14,165 nt of DNA from Acidimicrobiia bacterium (GTDB lineage Bacteria; Actinomycetota; Acidimicrobiia; IMCC26256; JAENVU01): NCBI GenBank assembly GCA_016650415.1, contig JAENVU010000100.1:1-14165 (forward strand), written 5' to 3'. The notes under the pieces were generated by a model that was given only the letters and a program-made list of their open reading frames with translations, had not been told where the DNA came from and did not search any database. The position numbers and the translations under genes were made by a program. This document shows positions 1 through 6,875 of the stretch, one piece after another; the first letter of the stretch is position 1; each line of letters opens with the position of its first letter.

Positions 1-1105
1 ACTCGTACCGCTCGCGGAGACCCTTCAAGATCTCGATCGTCTGCGGAACCGTCGGCTCTTCGACCTTGATCGGCTGGAAGCGCCGTTCGAGGGCCGCGTC
101 CTTCTCGAGGTGCTTGCGGTACTCGTCGAGCGTGGTTGCACCAATGGTCTGCAACTCACCACGCGCGAGCATCGGCTTGAGGATCGACGCGGCGTCGATC
201 GCACCTTCGGCGGCACCGGCGCCGACGAGTGTGTGCAACTCGTCGATGAACAAGATGATGTCGCCGCGGGTACGGATTTCCTTCAGCACCTTCTTCAGGC
301 GCTCTTCGAAATCACCGCGGTACCGCGACCCGGCGACGAGCGCGCCGAGGTCGAGCGTGTAGAGCTGCTTGTCGGTCAAGGTCTCGGGCACGATGCCTTC
401 GACGATGTCGGCGGCGAGACCTTCGACGATCGCGGTCTTGCCGACACCAGGCTCACCGATGAGCACCGGGTTGTTCTTCGTGCGGCGCGACAGCACCTGC
501 ATCACGCGTTCGATCTCTTTCTCGCGCCCGATGACCGGGTCGAGCTTCTTGTCGCGCGCGAGCTGGGTGAGGTTGCGGCCGAACTGATCGAGCACGAGTG
601 AACCCGACGGTCCGCCACCCGACTCGGCCGGCGCGCCGGCACCCGCAGGTGCACCTTCCTTGCCGCCCGAGTAGCCGGACAGCAGCTGGATCACTTGCTG
701 GCGCACCCGAGACAGGTCGGCACCGAGCTTGACGAGCACCTGGGCGGCGACGCCCTCACCTTCACGAATCAGGCCGAGCAGGATGTGTTCGGTCCCGATG
801 TAGTTGTGGCCGAGCTGGAGTGCCTCGCGGAGTGAGAGTTCGAGCACTTTCTTCGCTCGGGGGGTGAACGGGATGTGGCCGGACGGCGCGGAGCCGCCGT
901 GACCGATGATCTCTTCCACCTGCGCGCGCACGGCCTCGAGCGAAATGCCCAAGGACTCGAGCGCCTTCGCCGCTACACCCTCACCCTCGTGGATGAGCCC
1001 GAGCAGGATGTGCTCGGTCCCGATGTAGTTGTGGTTCAGCAGGCGCGCTTCTTCTTGAGCCAGCACGACGACTCGTCGAGCCCGGTCGGTGAAGCGTTCG
1101 AACAC
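1..1105 (-). CDS. clpC: ClpC, AAA+ unfoldase of the Clp protease (5' part, runs off the left edge)
   Basis: ATP-dependent unfoldase that feeds substrates to the ClpP peptidase in the cytoplasm. The visible 368 codons hold the double Clp N domain (two similar repeats, residues about 1-70 and 78-145, each with the N/H-NYIGTEHILLGLI signature), a Gly/Ala/Pro-rich linker (about 147-168), and the start of the first AAA+ domain with Walker A GEPGVGKT (217-224) and Walker B ILFIDE (284-289). The rest of D1 and all of D2 lie outside the window. The start is a GTG: residues follow the family N-terminus (FERFTDRAR) immediately, and an AGAGG lies 10 bases upstream on the coding strand. It is divergent from the polyprenyl synthase gene. 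In mycobacteria and streptomycetes clpC also lies downstream of the fol-pan-coaX cluster, usually with lsr2 and lysS in between. Identity is very secure; the choice of ClpC over ClpA or ClpB rests on the N-domain type and actinobacterial context. Confidence 0.97.
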   Translation of the reverse strand, partial: MFERFTDRARRVVVLAQEEARLLNHNYIGTEHILLGLIHEGEGVAAKALESLGISLEAVRAQVEEIIGHGGSAPSGHIPFTPRAKKVLELSLREALQLGHNYIGTEHILLGLIREGEGVAAQVLVKLGADLSRVRQQVIQLLSGYSGGKEGAPAGAGAPAESGGGPSGSLVLDQFGRNLTQLARDKKLDPVIGREKEIERVMQVLSRRTKNNPVLIGEPGVGKTAIVEGLAADIVEGIVPETLTDKQLYTLDLGALVAGSRYRGDFEERLKKVLKEIRTRGDIILFIDELHTLVGAGAAEGAIDAASILKPMLARGELQTIGATTLDEYRKHLEKDAALERRFQPIKVEEPTVPQTIEILKGLRERYE

Positions 1106-1166
1106 GTGGCATCCGCCTCTCGTCGAAGGGTTCGGCCCAGAGAGATGCAGCCGAAACTCACTCGAC

Positions 1167-1172
1167 ACTCTA
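1167..1172 (-). promoter_or_regulatory. Weak candidate -10 box for clpC
   Basis: On the minus strand this reads TAGAGT, matching the TANNNT pattern, about 62 bases upstream of the clpC GTG. No convincing -35 hexamer is found at 16-18 bases. I looked for ClgR-type (CGC-N5-GCG) and HAIR-type palindromes, which control clpC in other actinobacteria, and did not find a clear one. This is a suggestion only. Confidence 0.2.
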
Positions 1173-1228
1173 TCGGCCGGGCCTTTTTCGGCACGGACGC
1201 ATTGGTCATGACTCATCGACCCGTCTCC

Positions 1229-1315
1229 GACCGGGCTAAAGCCCGGTCTCGCGTCGGATCGACCACGGAGCGCAGTCGATCCGGCGTGCCGGACCAGGGA
1301 AATCCTGGATCCCGG
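1229..1315. repeat. Cluster of three adjacent hairpins in the clpC / polyprenyl synthase intergenic region
   Basis: Three inverted repeats sit end to end. Hairpin 1 (1229-1248) has a perfect 8-bp stem, GACCGGGC with GCCCGGTC, closed by a TAAA loop. Hairpin 2 (1250-1288) has a 14-bp stem, with two G-U pairs when read as plus-strand RNA; its core GGATCGAC pairs perfectly with GTCGATCC around an 11-base loop. Hairpin 3 (1289-1315) pairs CCGG with CCGG and CCAGG with CCTGG around a GAAAT loop, with a small asymmetric internal loop. The cluster lies upstream of the promoter proposed for the plus-strand gene and upstream of the clpC side as well, so it is not obviously in either 5' leader. No U-tract follows on the plus strand. 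It could be a REP-like palindromic element, a small structured RNA, or an insulating structure between two divergent genes. The remainder of this 285-base gap (1106-1390) holds only the promoter-like sites listed separately. Confidence 0.7.
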
Positions 1316-1353
1316 CGAAGACAGATCGTTGTTCGATGTTCAGCGCTTCCGGC

Positions 1354-1383
1354 TTGGCCTTTGTTCCCATCACGCCGTACCCT
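1354..1383 (+). promoter_or_regulatory. Promoter for the polyprenyl synthase gene, placed for leaderless transcription
   Basis: TTGGCC (1354-1359) and TACCCT (1378-1383) are separated by 18 bases, matching the TTGxxx / TAnnnT pattern of actinobacterial housekeeping promoters. Only 7 bases separate the -10 box from the ATG at 1391, so transcription would start on or next to the A of the start codon. No Shine-Dalgarno sequence precedes that ATG, which fits a leaderless mRNA. Confidence 0.55.
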
Positions 1384-1390
1384 GCGCCAT

Positions 1391-2365
1391 ATGTCACCTC
1401 TCGACGCGCTCGGCCTCGCGCCGATGTCTGCCGACATGGAGCGCGTGGAGGCCGCATTGCGCGGCTCCGTCCGCTCCTCGGACCCGTTTCTCTCCGATGT
1501 CGCGGGCCATCTGGTCTCGGCCGGTGGAAAGCGCCTGCGGCCGGCCCTCTCCCTGTGCGCGGCCTACGCGGCCAAGGGCGTCGGCCCGGTATCCGACGAT
1601 GCCATCACCGGCGGCATCTCGGTCGAACTCGTCCACCTCGGATCGCTATACCACGACGACGTCATCGACGAGGCCGAGACCCGTCGGGGTGTTCCGTCGG
1701 TCAATGCCCGCTGGTCGAACATCGTGGCGATCCTCGCGGGCGACTACCTGTTGGCCCGGGCGTCGTCGCTCGCCGCATCACTGGGCGCCGACGTTGCCGC
1801 GCTGCTCGCGGCCACGATCGGCGAGTTGTGCCGGGGTCAGGTCCTCGAGTTGCAGCATCTCTTCGATGCCGACCGTTCGGTCGAGGCCTACACCTCCGCG
1901 ATCGAAGGCAAGACCGCGTCGCTCTTCGGCACGGCCTGCCGGGTCGGCGGCATGGTCTCCGCGGTCGACGACCCGACCCTCGAAGCGCTCACCGCATTCG
2001 GCCACCACCTCGGCATGTGCTTCCAGATCGTCGACGACGTCCTCGACGTGACCGCAACCGACGAGGAACTCGGCAAGCCCGCCGGCAACGACATCGTCGA
2101 GGGCGTGTACACGCTGCCCGTGATCCACGCGCTGGCCGCCTCGGAAGAGTTGCGGGAGTTGTTGGGCCGCAAGATCGGCCGCGACCAGCTCGACGCGGCC
2201 CGTGCGTTGGTGAAGTCCGGCGACGCGGTCGACCGTTCGATCGAAACGGCTCGCGGTCACGCGGCCGACGCCTCCGCAGTCTTGGCGTCGACCTCCGCGC
2301 TCGACGCCGAGGTCGTCGAAGGCCTCTCCCGCCTCGTCGACAGCCTGGTCACCCGCCAGTTCTGA
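1391..2365 (+). CDS. Trans-polyprenyl diphosphate synthase (probably long-chain, menaquinone side chain)
   Basis: Adds isopentenyl diphosphate units to an allylic primer to build an all-trans polyprenyl diphosphate. The 324-residue length is normal for the family. Visible motifs are GKRLRP (46-51), the first Asp-rich motif DDVID (89-93) followed by the arginine pair, GKT (173-175), and the second Asp-rich motif DDVLD (215-219) followed by GKPAGND (228-234). Residue 84, five before the first Asp motif, is glycine; short-chain synthases usually carry a bulky aromatic there, so a medium or long product is inferred. The start chosen is the ATG at 1391; the frame stays open upstream, antisense to clpC, but that stretch has no family similarity. 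A second in-frame ATG at 1424 is possible. There is no Shine-Dalgarno sequence, but a promoter ends 7 bases upstream. The next gene, a deazaflavin-type reductase, begins 41 bases downstream. Menaquinone is the most likely end use; geranylgeranyl or carotenoid precursors are alternatives. Confidence 0.93.
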   Translation: MSPLDALGLAPMSADMERVEAALRGSVRSSDPFLSDVAGHLVSAGGKRLRPALSLCAAYAAKGVGPVSDDAITGGISVELVHLGSLYHDDVIDEAETRRGVPSVNARWSNIVAILAGDYLLARASSLAASLGADVAALLAATIGELCRGQVLELQHLFDADRSVEAYTSAIEGKTASLFGTACRVGGMVSAVDDPTLEALTAFGHHLGMCFQIVDDVLDVTATDEELGKPAGNDIVEGVYTLPVIHALAASEELRELLGRKIGRDQLDAARALVKSGDAVDRSIETARGHAADASAVLASTSALDAEVVEGLSRLVDSLVTRQF

Positions 2366-2406
2366 CCCCACCCCAGTCGGCGTCGACGCGGGTGTAGAAA
2401 CACGGC

Positions 2407-2844
2407 ATGGCACTCGAAGGAACCTACGAACCGAGCCCGTGGCCGCCCATTGCCGACCAGGTGGCGCTCTACGAGTCGTCCAAGGGCGCCGACGGGAACC
2501 TGCTCGAGGGTCAGCCGTGCGTGATCCTCTGGACCCGGGGCCGTCACTCCGGTGTGGTCCGCAAGTCTCCCCTGATGCGGGTGACCGACGATGCCGGTCG
2601 GTACGCCGTTGTCGCCTCGATGGGTGGCGCACCGAACCATCCCGTCTGGTACCTCAACCTCGTGGCCGACCCCGAGGTCTCGCTGCAGGACGGCGGCGAG
2701 TTGAAGGACTACACCGCACGGGTCGTCGAAGGCGACGAGAAGGCCGAGTGGTGGAAGCGGGCAACGGCCGTCTGGCCGTCCTACGACGAGTACCAGACGA
2801 AGACCGACCGGGCGATCCCGCTCATCGTCCTCGACCCGCGCTGA
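2407..2844 (+). CDS. Deazaflavin (F420)-dependent nitroreductase / quinone reductase family protein
   Basis: The 145-residue protein belongs to the DUF385 / Ddn family, a small split-barrel fold whose characterised mycobacterial members use reduced F420 to reduce quinones and nitroimidazoles. The family core is clear: LWTRGRHSGVVRKSPLMRV (41-59, usual form TTGRKSGxxRxxPL), then VVASMGGAPNHPVWYLNL (68-85) and PEVSLQ (89-94). These segments form the cofactor-binding site in known structures. The C-terminal half carries WWKRA and the YDEYQ segment typical of the family. The ATG follows the polyprenyl synthase stop by 41 bases on the same strand, so the two may be co-transcribed; I see no strong Shine-Dalgarno sequence. 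Its stop is 17 bases from the stop of the convergent membrane acyltransferase gene. The family is secure; the actual substrate is not, and F420 use implies F420 biosynthesis elsewhere in the genome. Confidence 0.9.
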   Translation: MALEGTYEPSPWPPIADQVALYESSKGADGNLLEGQPCVILWTRGRHSGVVRKSPLMRVTDDAGRYAVVASMGGAPNHPVWYLNLVADPEVSLQDGGELKDYTARVVEGDEKAEWWKRATAVWPSYDEYQTKTDRAIPLIVLDPR

Positions 2845-2845
2845 C

Positions 2846-2860
2846 CCCATCCGTGATGGG
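2846..2860. terminator. Short hairpin between convergent genes, possible bidirectional terminator
   Basis: CCCATC and GATGGG form a 6-bp stem around a CGT loop, in the 17-base gap between two convergent stop codons. Its position suits a shared terminator, but the stem is short and no run of T follows on either strand. Confidence 0.35.
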
Positions 2861-2861
2861 T

Positions 2862-4199
2862 TCACGTCGCTCGCCGGCGAGGTGCGGGGACACCGCACGC
2901 GAGCAGATACCCGACCAGGAGCAGGACCAGATCGACGAGCGGGCTGAGCCGGAGGCCGAGGAAGGGACTGCCGCCACTGCGCAGAACGTGGTCGAACCCC
3001 GTCAGGGCGAAACCGGCGAAGCCCCGCACGGCCAGGAGCATCCCAACCGCCCGCACCCACGCGCGGCCTCGCTCACGCCCGGTCCACGCGGGGAGCCGCT
3101 CGAAGCTGACGAAGGCGAGCACCAACACCACCAAGAGCACAAGGCACGCGGCGAACCACGGCAGCTTGAAGAGCCACCAACGGGTCGAACCCGGCACGGG
3201 CAGCACATCCATCGCGTAGAAGCCCGCGCCCACGATCGCCGCGGCGCTGAGATGCCAGAGGAAGATCGTCATGATTCCCGCGTTCGCAGTGACCGTCGCA
3301 ATCCACGGTCCGCGCCGCGACAGCCATCGTTGCCCCGCCGGGCGCAACAGTGTGAACACTGCGGTCTGCATCACGGTGAGGAGGAGGATGCACACCGTCG
3401 GCGGACTCATGTTCGAGACCCGGGCGCCGGGGAGACCGACCATCGACACGGGATACGGGCCGACGGTAACGGCGACCAACAAGCCGAGCAGCGCGACCGC
3501 AGCGGCCCCGACGGCAACCGACCGCGTGATGCGATCCCAGCCGGCCGAGAGATGGAAGCCCACCTCTTGCGCGAACGCGAAGACGAACAAGTAGTTGAGG
3601 ACCGCGACGCCGGACGCGTGATCGGAGAACCGCAACCAGTCGCCCACGATCGTCACGAGGGGCAGGGCCACGATGAGCAGTGCCGGTGAGCGTCGGTGGA
3701 TCGCGAGTTGGACCGGGGCGATCAACGTGACGACCAGGTAGACCGCCAGGAACCACAACGGTTGGGCCGCGATCCGCGCGATCGCGTGGGTGAGCCGGGC
3801 GTCGACCCCGGCGGCCAGGAGCACTGCGGCCCCCAACATCCACACCGCGACGAACACCAGCGTGGGGCGCAACAGCCGTTCGACACGGGACGCGAAGAAC
3901 GCTCCGGCGTCGAACGAGCCTTTCGCCTCGATCGTGCGGCGGGTGGAGAACCCCCCGACCACGAAGAACACGCCCATGACCTGGAACACCCACGTCGCCG
4001 GGCGCAGCCCGGCCGACCCACTGAGCACGTTGCCGATCTCGATCCCATGGGGCGTCCGCTGGATCGTCGCGATCAACCAGTGGCCACAGACGACCGCCAG
4101 GATTGCGACCGCCCGCAGGAAGTCGACGTACCGATCCCGACTGGGTGGAGTCGCGTCGGCCAGACGGCTGATCGTGTGACTGGGTGAGGTGGTCCACAT
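2862..4199 (-). CDS. Acyltransferase-3 (OafA/WecH-type) integral membrane protein
   Basis: This 445-residue protein is a multi-pass membrane acyltransferase. Such enzymes move an acyl group from a cytoplasmic donor to sugars, lipids or peptides at the envelope. The N-terminus has the family signature RDRYVDFLRAVAILAVVCGHW (21-41), in which the Asp, the Arg and the conserved His40 fall at the usual places. The FFVVGGF segment and R..RLLRP (105-112) follow, as in other members. About ten hydrophobic segments are visible through to residue 435, including long Leu/Val-rich stretches around 185-270 and 325-365. The C-terminus ends with a short basic tail. The ATG at 4199 is the only reasonable start before the first membrane segment, although no Shine-Dalgarno sequence is visible. 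It lies 16 bases downstream of the alpha/beta hydrolase stop, so the pair is probably one transcript. The acceptor cannot be predicted. Confidence 0.88.
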   Translation of the reverse strand: MWTTSPSHTISRLADATPPSRDRYVDFLRAVAILAVVCGHWLIATIQRTPHGIEIGNVLSGSAGLRPATWVFQVMGVFFVVGGFSTRRTIEAKGSFDAGAFFASRVERLLRPTLVFVAVWMLGAAVLLAAGVDARLTHAIARIAAQPLWFLAVYLVVTLIAPVQLAIHRRSPALLIVALPLVTIVGDWLRFSDHASGVAVLNYLFVFAFAQEVGFHLSAGWDRITRSVAVGAAAVALLGLLVAVTVGPYPVSMVGLPGARVSNMSPPTVCILLLTVMQTAVFTLLRPAGQRWLSRRGPWIATVTANAGIMTIFLWHLSAAAIVGAGFYAMDVLPVPGSTRWWLFKLPWFAACLVLLVVLVLAFVSFERLPAWTGRERGRAWVRAVGMLLAVRGFAGFALTGFDHVLRSGGSPFLGLRLSPLVDLVLLLVGYLLACGVPAPRRRAT

Positions 4200-4215
4200 C
4201 GACCGGGCCGAACCG

Positions 4216-5058
4216 TCAGGCAGATTCAGCGCGGGTCTCGACGGCGCGTTCGGCCGCGTCGACGTCGTTGAGGAACCGCAACACCGCTTCGTTGAATCCG
4301 TTCGGCGCTTCGGCCATCAAGCCGTGGGCGGCACCCGAGAGCACCTCGAGCCGCGCGTGGGGAATCAACTCTGCGAGTTCCTCCGCATCGCCGACGGGGG
4401 TCAGCGCGTCCTGCGAACCGGTGATGACGAGTACAGGAACGCGCACGGCGTTGAGCTCGGACCGCAGGCTGTCGGGGGCATCCAAGATCGCGTGCACCTG
4501 GGCGACGAACTGTTCAGGAGGCTGCTGCAGGACGACCCGGGCGATGAGGTTGAGCCACAACCCGAACCGGCGTCGCAGCCGCGGGCCGACGAGCCACTGC
4601 AATGCCTCCTCGCCCAGGGCAGCGGTCCCGCCCGCCGACACGGCATCCGCCCACTCGGTCAGCAGTTCCCGGCGCCATTCGTGGTGGCGGCACGCGGTAC
4701 AGGCGAGCACCAGCGACCGGGTCCGTTCGGGGTGGAGAACGCCGATGATCTGGCTGATGACCCCGCCCATCGACGCGCCCATGACGTGGGCCCGTTCGAC
4801 CCGCTCGGCGTCGAGCACCGCGATGGCATCCTGGGCCATCCGTTCGAGCGAATAGGGCTCGGGGGCGGCACCCGTCCGCCCGGCACCCCGATTGTCGATC
4901 GTGATGCACCGGTAGCGGCGACCGAGCGCCAACCGCTGCAGCGCCCAGCCGCGTGAGTCGGTTCCCAGCCCCTGGATCATCAGGAGCGGAATGCCCTCAC
5001 GACGACCGAAGACGTCGTAGTGGATGGTCATTCCGTCGTCGACGACGACCTCGGACAC
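4216..5058 (-). CDS. Alpha/beta hydrolase
   Basis: A 280-residue single-domain alpha/beta hydrolase. The catalytic triad can be read directly: nucleophile Ser96 in the elbow GASMGG (94-99), Asp217 in the segment after the TGSQD strand, and His245 in GAAHG. An oxyanion-hole segment MIQGLG (27-32) and the conserved DNRGAG (55-60) complete the fold. The GTG start at 5058 is preferred over a codon nine residues further upstream because a GGAGG sits 7 bases ahead of it. The short C-terminal extension after about residue 265 is Ala/Glu/Arg-rich and probably unstructured. The membrane acyltransferase follows after 16 bases, suggesting a two-gene transcript in which one protein may add and the other remove acyl or ester groups; this is inference. 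Its substrate is unknown. Lactonase, haloperoxidase-like, lipase and 3-oxoadipate enol-lactonase-like annotations are all given to similar proteins. Confidence 0.9.
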   Translation of the reverse strand: MSEVVVDDGMTIHYDVFGRREGIPLLMIQGLGTDSRGWALQRLALGRRYRCITIDNRGAGRTGAAPEPYSLERMAQDAIAVLDAERVERAHVMGASMGGVISQIIGVLHPERTRSLVLACTACRHHEWRRELLTEWADAVSAGGTAALGEEALQWLVGPRLRRRFGLWLNLIARVVLQQPPEQFVAQVHAILDAPDSLRSELNAVRVPVLVITGSQDALTPVGDAEELAELIPHARLEVLSGAAHGLMAEAPNGFNEAVLRFLNDVDAAERAVETRAESA

Positions 5059-5065
5059 AGGACCC

Positions 5066-5070
5066 CCTCC
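5066..5070 (-). promoter_or_regulatory. Ribosome binding site that fixes the hydrolase start
   Basis: GGAGG on the minus strand, within a GGAGGGGG run, 7 bases before the GTG at 5058. It argues against the in-frame upstream start at 5085. Confidence 0.75.
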
Positions 5071-5108
5071 GATGCCCACCCGCACTTTCGGGCGAACCTG
5101 AACCTGCG

Positions 5109-5114
5109 AGGCTA
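5109..5114 (-). promoter_or_regulatory. Weak candidate -10 box for the hydrolase gene
   Basis: TAGCCT on the minus strand, about 50 bases upstream of the GTG, in the 128-base gap between the PlsC-like gene and the hydrolase. No -35 hexamer is found at the right spacing. The gap suggests that transcription restarts here, but the site itself is weak. Confidence 0.25.
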
Positions 5115-5186
5115 GTCAGATCAGCCGTTCAGGGGCGTCAGAACCGGACATCACCGTCGAAATCCGACAGGGTGCGAACGGCCGGT

Positions 5187-5855
5187 TCAGGCGAGACTCT
5201 GGACCGCTTCGCGCGCCGCTTCCGCGAGTTCCGCCGCCGACAGTGGGTCCCGGTCGCCGATCTCGCCGACGCGGATCGGGGTTCCGATCACGACCTTCCA
5301 CGGCGTCAACGGGAGGCCGAGCGGGCCGCCGGGCCGAACCAGGACCGGGATCACCGGATAGCCGAGCGCCGCGACGAGCAGATCCGTCGGCGCGACACCA
5401 CCACCGGTGCGCAACCACGTCACCCCCAGCGGCAGGACCGCCAAATGGCCGGCGCGGAGTACCGCGCGGAGATCGCTCGGGTAGTTGGACACGCTGCCGA
5501 ACTTCCGGAGCAGGTCGCCGAGCACCGGCACCTCCGGGGCACCGACGACGCGGAGTCGTCGGCCGCGTTCCTGCCGTACGGCGACCGACAACGCCGTCGG
5601 TTCGAGCACACCGAGCCCTCGGTTCGAGACGAACAGGGCGGGATGGTGCTCGGGGATGTGGCTCGCGCCGGTGACCCGAACCGGGGCCAACCGCGTCACG
5701 ACCGGGGCCAGGAGATCCTGAAGTTGGGGATCCGCGCCGAACGGATCAATCGCGTACTGGCCATGGAACCGCTGGCGAATCAGATGTGTCCCCGCCACGT
5801 GCTGCGCGCGGTCGAGATCGACTCCGAAGGTCGGGAGGGCCGAGATCTCACCCAC
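5187..5855 (-). CDS. PlsC-like acyltransferase-fold protein lacking the catalytic HX4D motif
   Basis: A 222-residue protein with the layout of the PlsC / lysophospholipid acyltransferase family: the VRVTGASHIPEHHPALFVSN segment (59-78) matches the usual V.G.E.IP..GP.L.V.NH block, and a later GYPVIPVLV (165-173) matches the block-IV strand. The catalytic motif NHX4D is replaced by N78-R79 with no Asp at the expected place (Leu84), and the substrate-binding FPEGTRS block is replaced by LPLGVT (141-146), without the Glu or Arg. Either the fold is used for a non-catalytic role or this is a divergent enzyme with a different mechanism. The GTG at 5855 is chosen because a GGAGG lies 6 bases upstream and the gene then overlaps the epimerase stop by 8 bases; the frame extends further upstream to 5984 without similarity. 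An epimerase / PlsC-like gene pair is also found in mycobacteria, as I recall (Rv0501-Rv0502 region). Confidence 0.75.
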   Translation of the reverse strand: MGEISALPTFGVDLDRAQHVAGTHLIRQRFHGQYAIDPFGADPQLQDLLAPVVTRLAPVRVTGASHIPEHHPALFVSNRGLGVLEPTALSVAVRQERGRRLRVVGAPEVPVLGDLLRKFGSVSNYPSDLRAVLRAGHLAVLPLGVTWLRTGGGVAPTDLLVAALGYPVIPVLVRPGGPLGLPLTPWKVVIGTPIRVGEIGDRDPLSAAELAEAAREAVQSLA

Positions 5856-6825
5856 GAGACACCTCCGCGATCGGCACATCCGGCCGCAGGGCCATGACGG
5901 TCGCCCACTCGTACAGCTCGGTACACACGTCTCGGGTGGAGCGGATCCCGGACAGATCCAGCGTCTCGAGCGCTCGCGACCCATCGGCGGCGCTGCCCTT
6001 GGTGAGCAGTTCGGTCACGTGCGGCGGCATCGGTGCGCCCGCGAGTTCGGCGGCATACGCCGCGACCCTCCACGCGGGGCCCGTCATCGGAATCGGGATA
6101 CGGCTCCCGAGCGCGACCGCCTGCCACACGCTGGCGGCTCCCGGGCCGACAATGTTGAGCGGGCCGTCGAAACCGGCGACGAGCGCGGCGACCATGGCGC
6201 GGGCGGCGTCGTCGGCATGCACCAACTGGAAGACCGGGTCGGCGAGTGCCGGCACCGGCACCGCCGGCAGACGCAACACCCTCCCGAGCGGACTCGGCAT
6301 GTGCGACCCCGCGATCGTCGCCATCCGGAGCGCGGCCACGGGGATGTCGTTCCGGCGGCCGAGATCCGCGGCGAGCGACTCCAGCGCGAGCAGGCTCCGG
6401 CCGAAGGGAGTCGTCGGCGCGACCGGCGCGTCCTCGTCGGGAACGCCGGGACGACCCCGACCCCGCCCGTACACCGAGATCGCGCTGCGGACCACGACCC
6501 GCTCCAGCTGTCCGGCACGCGCCGCCGCACCGAGCGCTACGACCCCGGACGACTCGGTGTACTGCGCGGCCATGCGCGGCGAAAGCCGCGAACCCGGCTC
6601 GTACACACCGGCGTGGGCAACTGCGGTCGGTGCGAACTCTTCGACGAAGGCCGACAACTTCTCGCGATCACGCGGGTCGATGCGGCGGAACTCGCTCCGG
6701 CGCAGACGCCGACGCGGCGGTACGAAATCGACGCCGACGATCTCGGTGACGTCTCGCCGGGCTTCGAGCAGCTGCGCGATACGGGTGCCGAACTCGCCAC
6801 CCATCCCGGTGATCAGTACTCGCAT
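5848..6825 (-). CDS. NAD-dependent epimerase/dehydratase family protein (extended SDR) with altered active site
   Basis: A 325-residue Rossmann protein of the extended short-chain dehydrogenase (GalE-like) family. It begins directly with MRVLITGMGGEFG, containing the TGxxGxxG nucleotide-binding motif (6-13); an acidic Asp33 ends the second strand, which favours NAD over NADP. The SA-xSVYG strand (114-120) and FQLVHADDAARAM (199-211) are typical. The expected catalytic YxxxK appears as FGRSL (141-145), within a PFGRSLLALE segment that otherwise matches the usual PYGRSKLALE form, so both catalytic Tyr and Lys are replaced. A GGGAG lies 9 bases before the ATG. It begins 50 bases after the coaX stop on the same strand and overlaps the PlsC-like gene by 8 bases, implying coupled translation. 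GalE-like naming is common for relatives, but sugar epimerase activity is doubtful here. Confidence 0.85.
   Translation of the reverse strand: MRVLITGMGGEFGTRIAQLLEARRDVTEIVGVDFVPPRRRLRRSEFRRIDPRDREKLSAFVEEFAPTAVAHAGVYEPGSRLSPRMAAQYTESSGVVALGAAARAGQLERVVVRSAISVYGRGRGRPGVPDEDAPVAPTTPFGRSLLALESLAADLGRRNDIPVAALRMATIAGSHMPSPLGRVLRLPAVPVPALADPVFQLVHADDAARAMVAALVAGFDGPLNIVGPGAASVWQAVALGSRIPIPMTGPAWRVAAYAAELAGAPMPPHVTELLTKGSAADGSRALETLDLSGIRSTRDVCTELYEWATVMALRPDVPIAEVSRG
5862..5866 (-). promoter_or_regulatory. Ribosome binding site that fixes the PlsC-like start
   Basis: GGAGG on the minus strand inside the 3' end of the epimerase gene, 6 bases before the GTG at 5855. It supports a 222-residue product instead of the longer open frame. 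Confidence 0.75.
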
Positions 6826-6875
6826 ACTCCGCGTCTCCCTCGCTGGAACGTCCAGTATTGCGGATCACGCGCTTC

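Noticed and set aside
1106..1228. Search for ClgR or HspR-type operators upstream of clpC
   Set aside because: Only short direct GAGTG repeats were found on the minus strand; no palindrome close to either known operator.
875..1390. Open frame extending the polyprenyl synthase 172 codons upstream
   Set aside because: It runs antisense through clpC and across the hairpin cluster, has no family similarity, and the true fold begins near the ATG at 1391, which has its own promoter.
2439..3689. Long plus-strand open frame of over 400 codons, antisense to the membrane acyltransferase
   Set aside because: Its composition is Arg/Glu/His/Gln/Pro-rich low complexity, typical of the wrong frame in very GC-rich DNA, and both genes beneath it have clear family motifs.
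5177..5189. Palindrome-like GAAC / GTTC around GGCCG at the PlsC-like stop codon
   Set aside because: Four-base arms with a mismatched centre; expected by chance at this GC content.
6843..6855. Small hairpin CTGGA-ACG-TCCAG after coaX
   Set aside because: Only 5 base pairs with no T-run; too weak to call a terminator although it lies in the 50-base gap where one might be expected.
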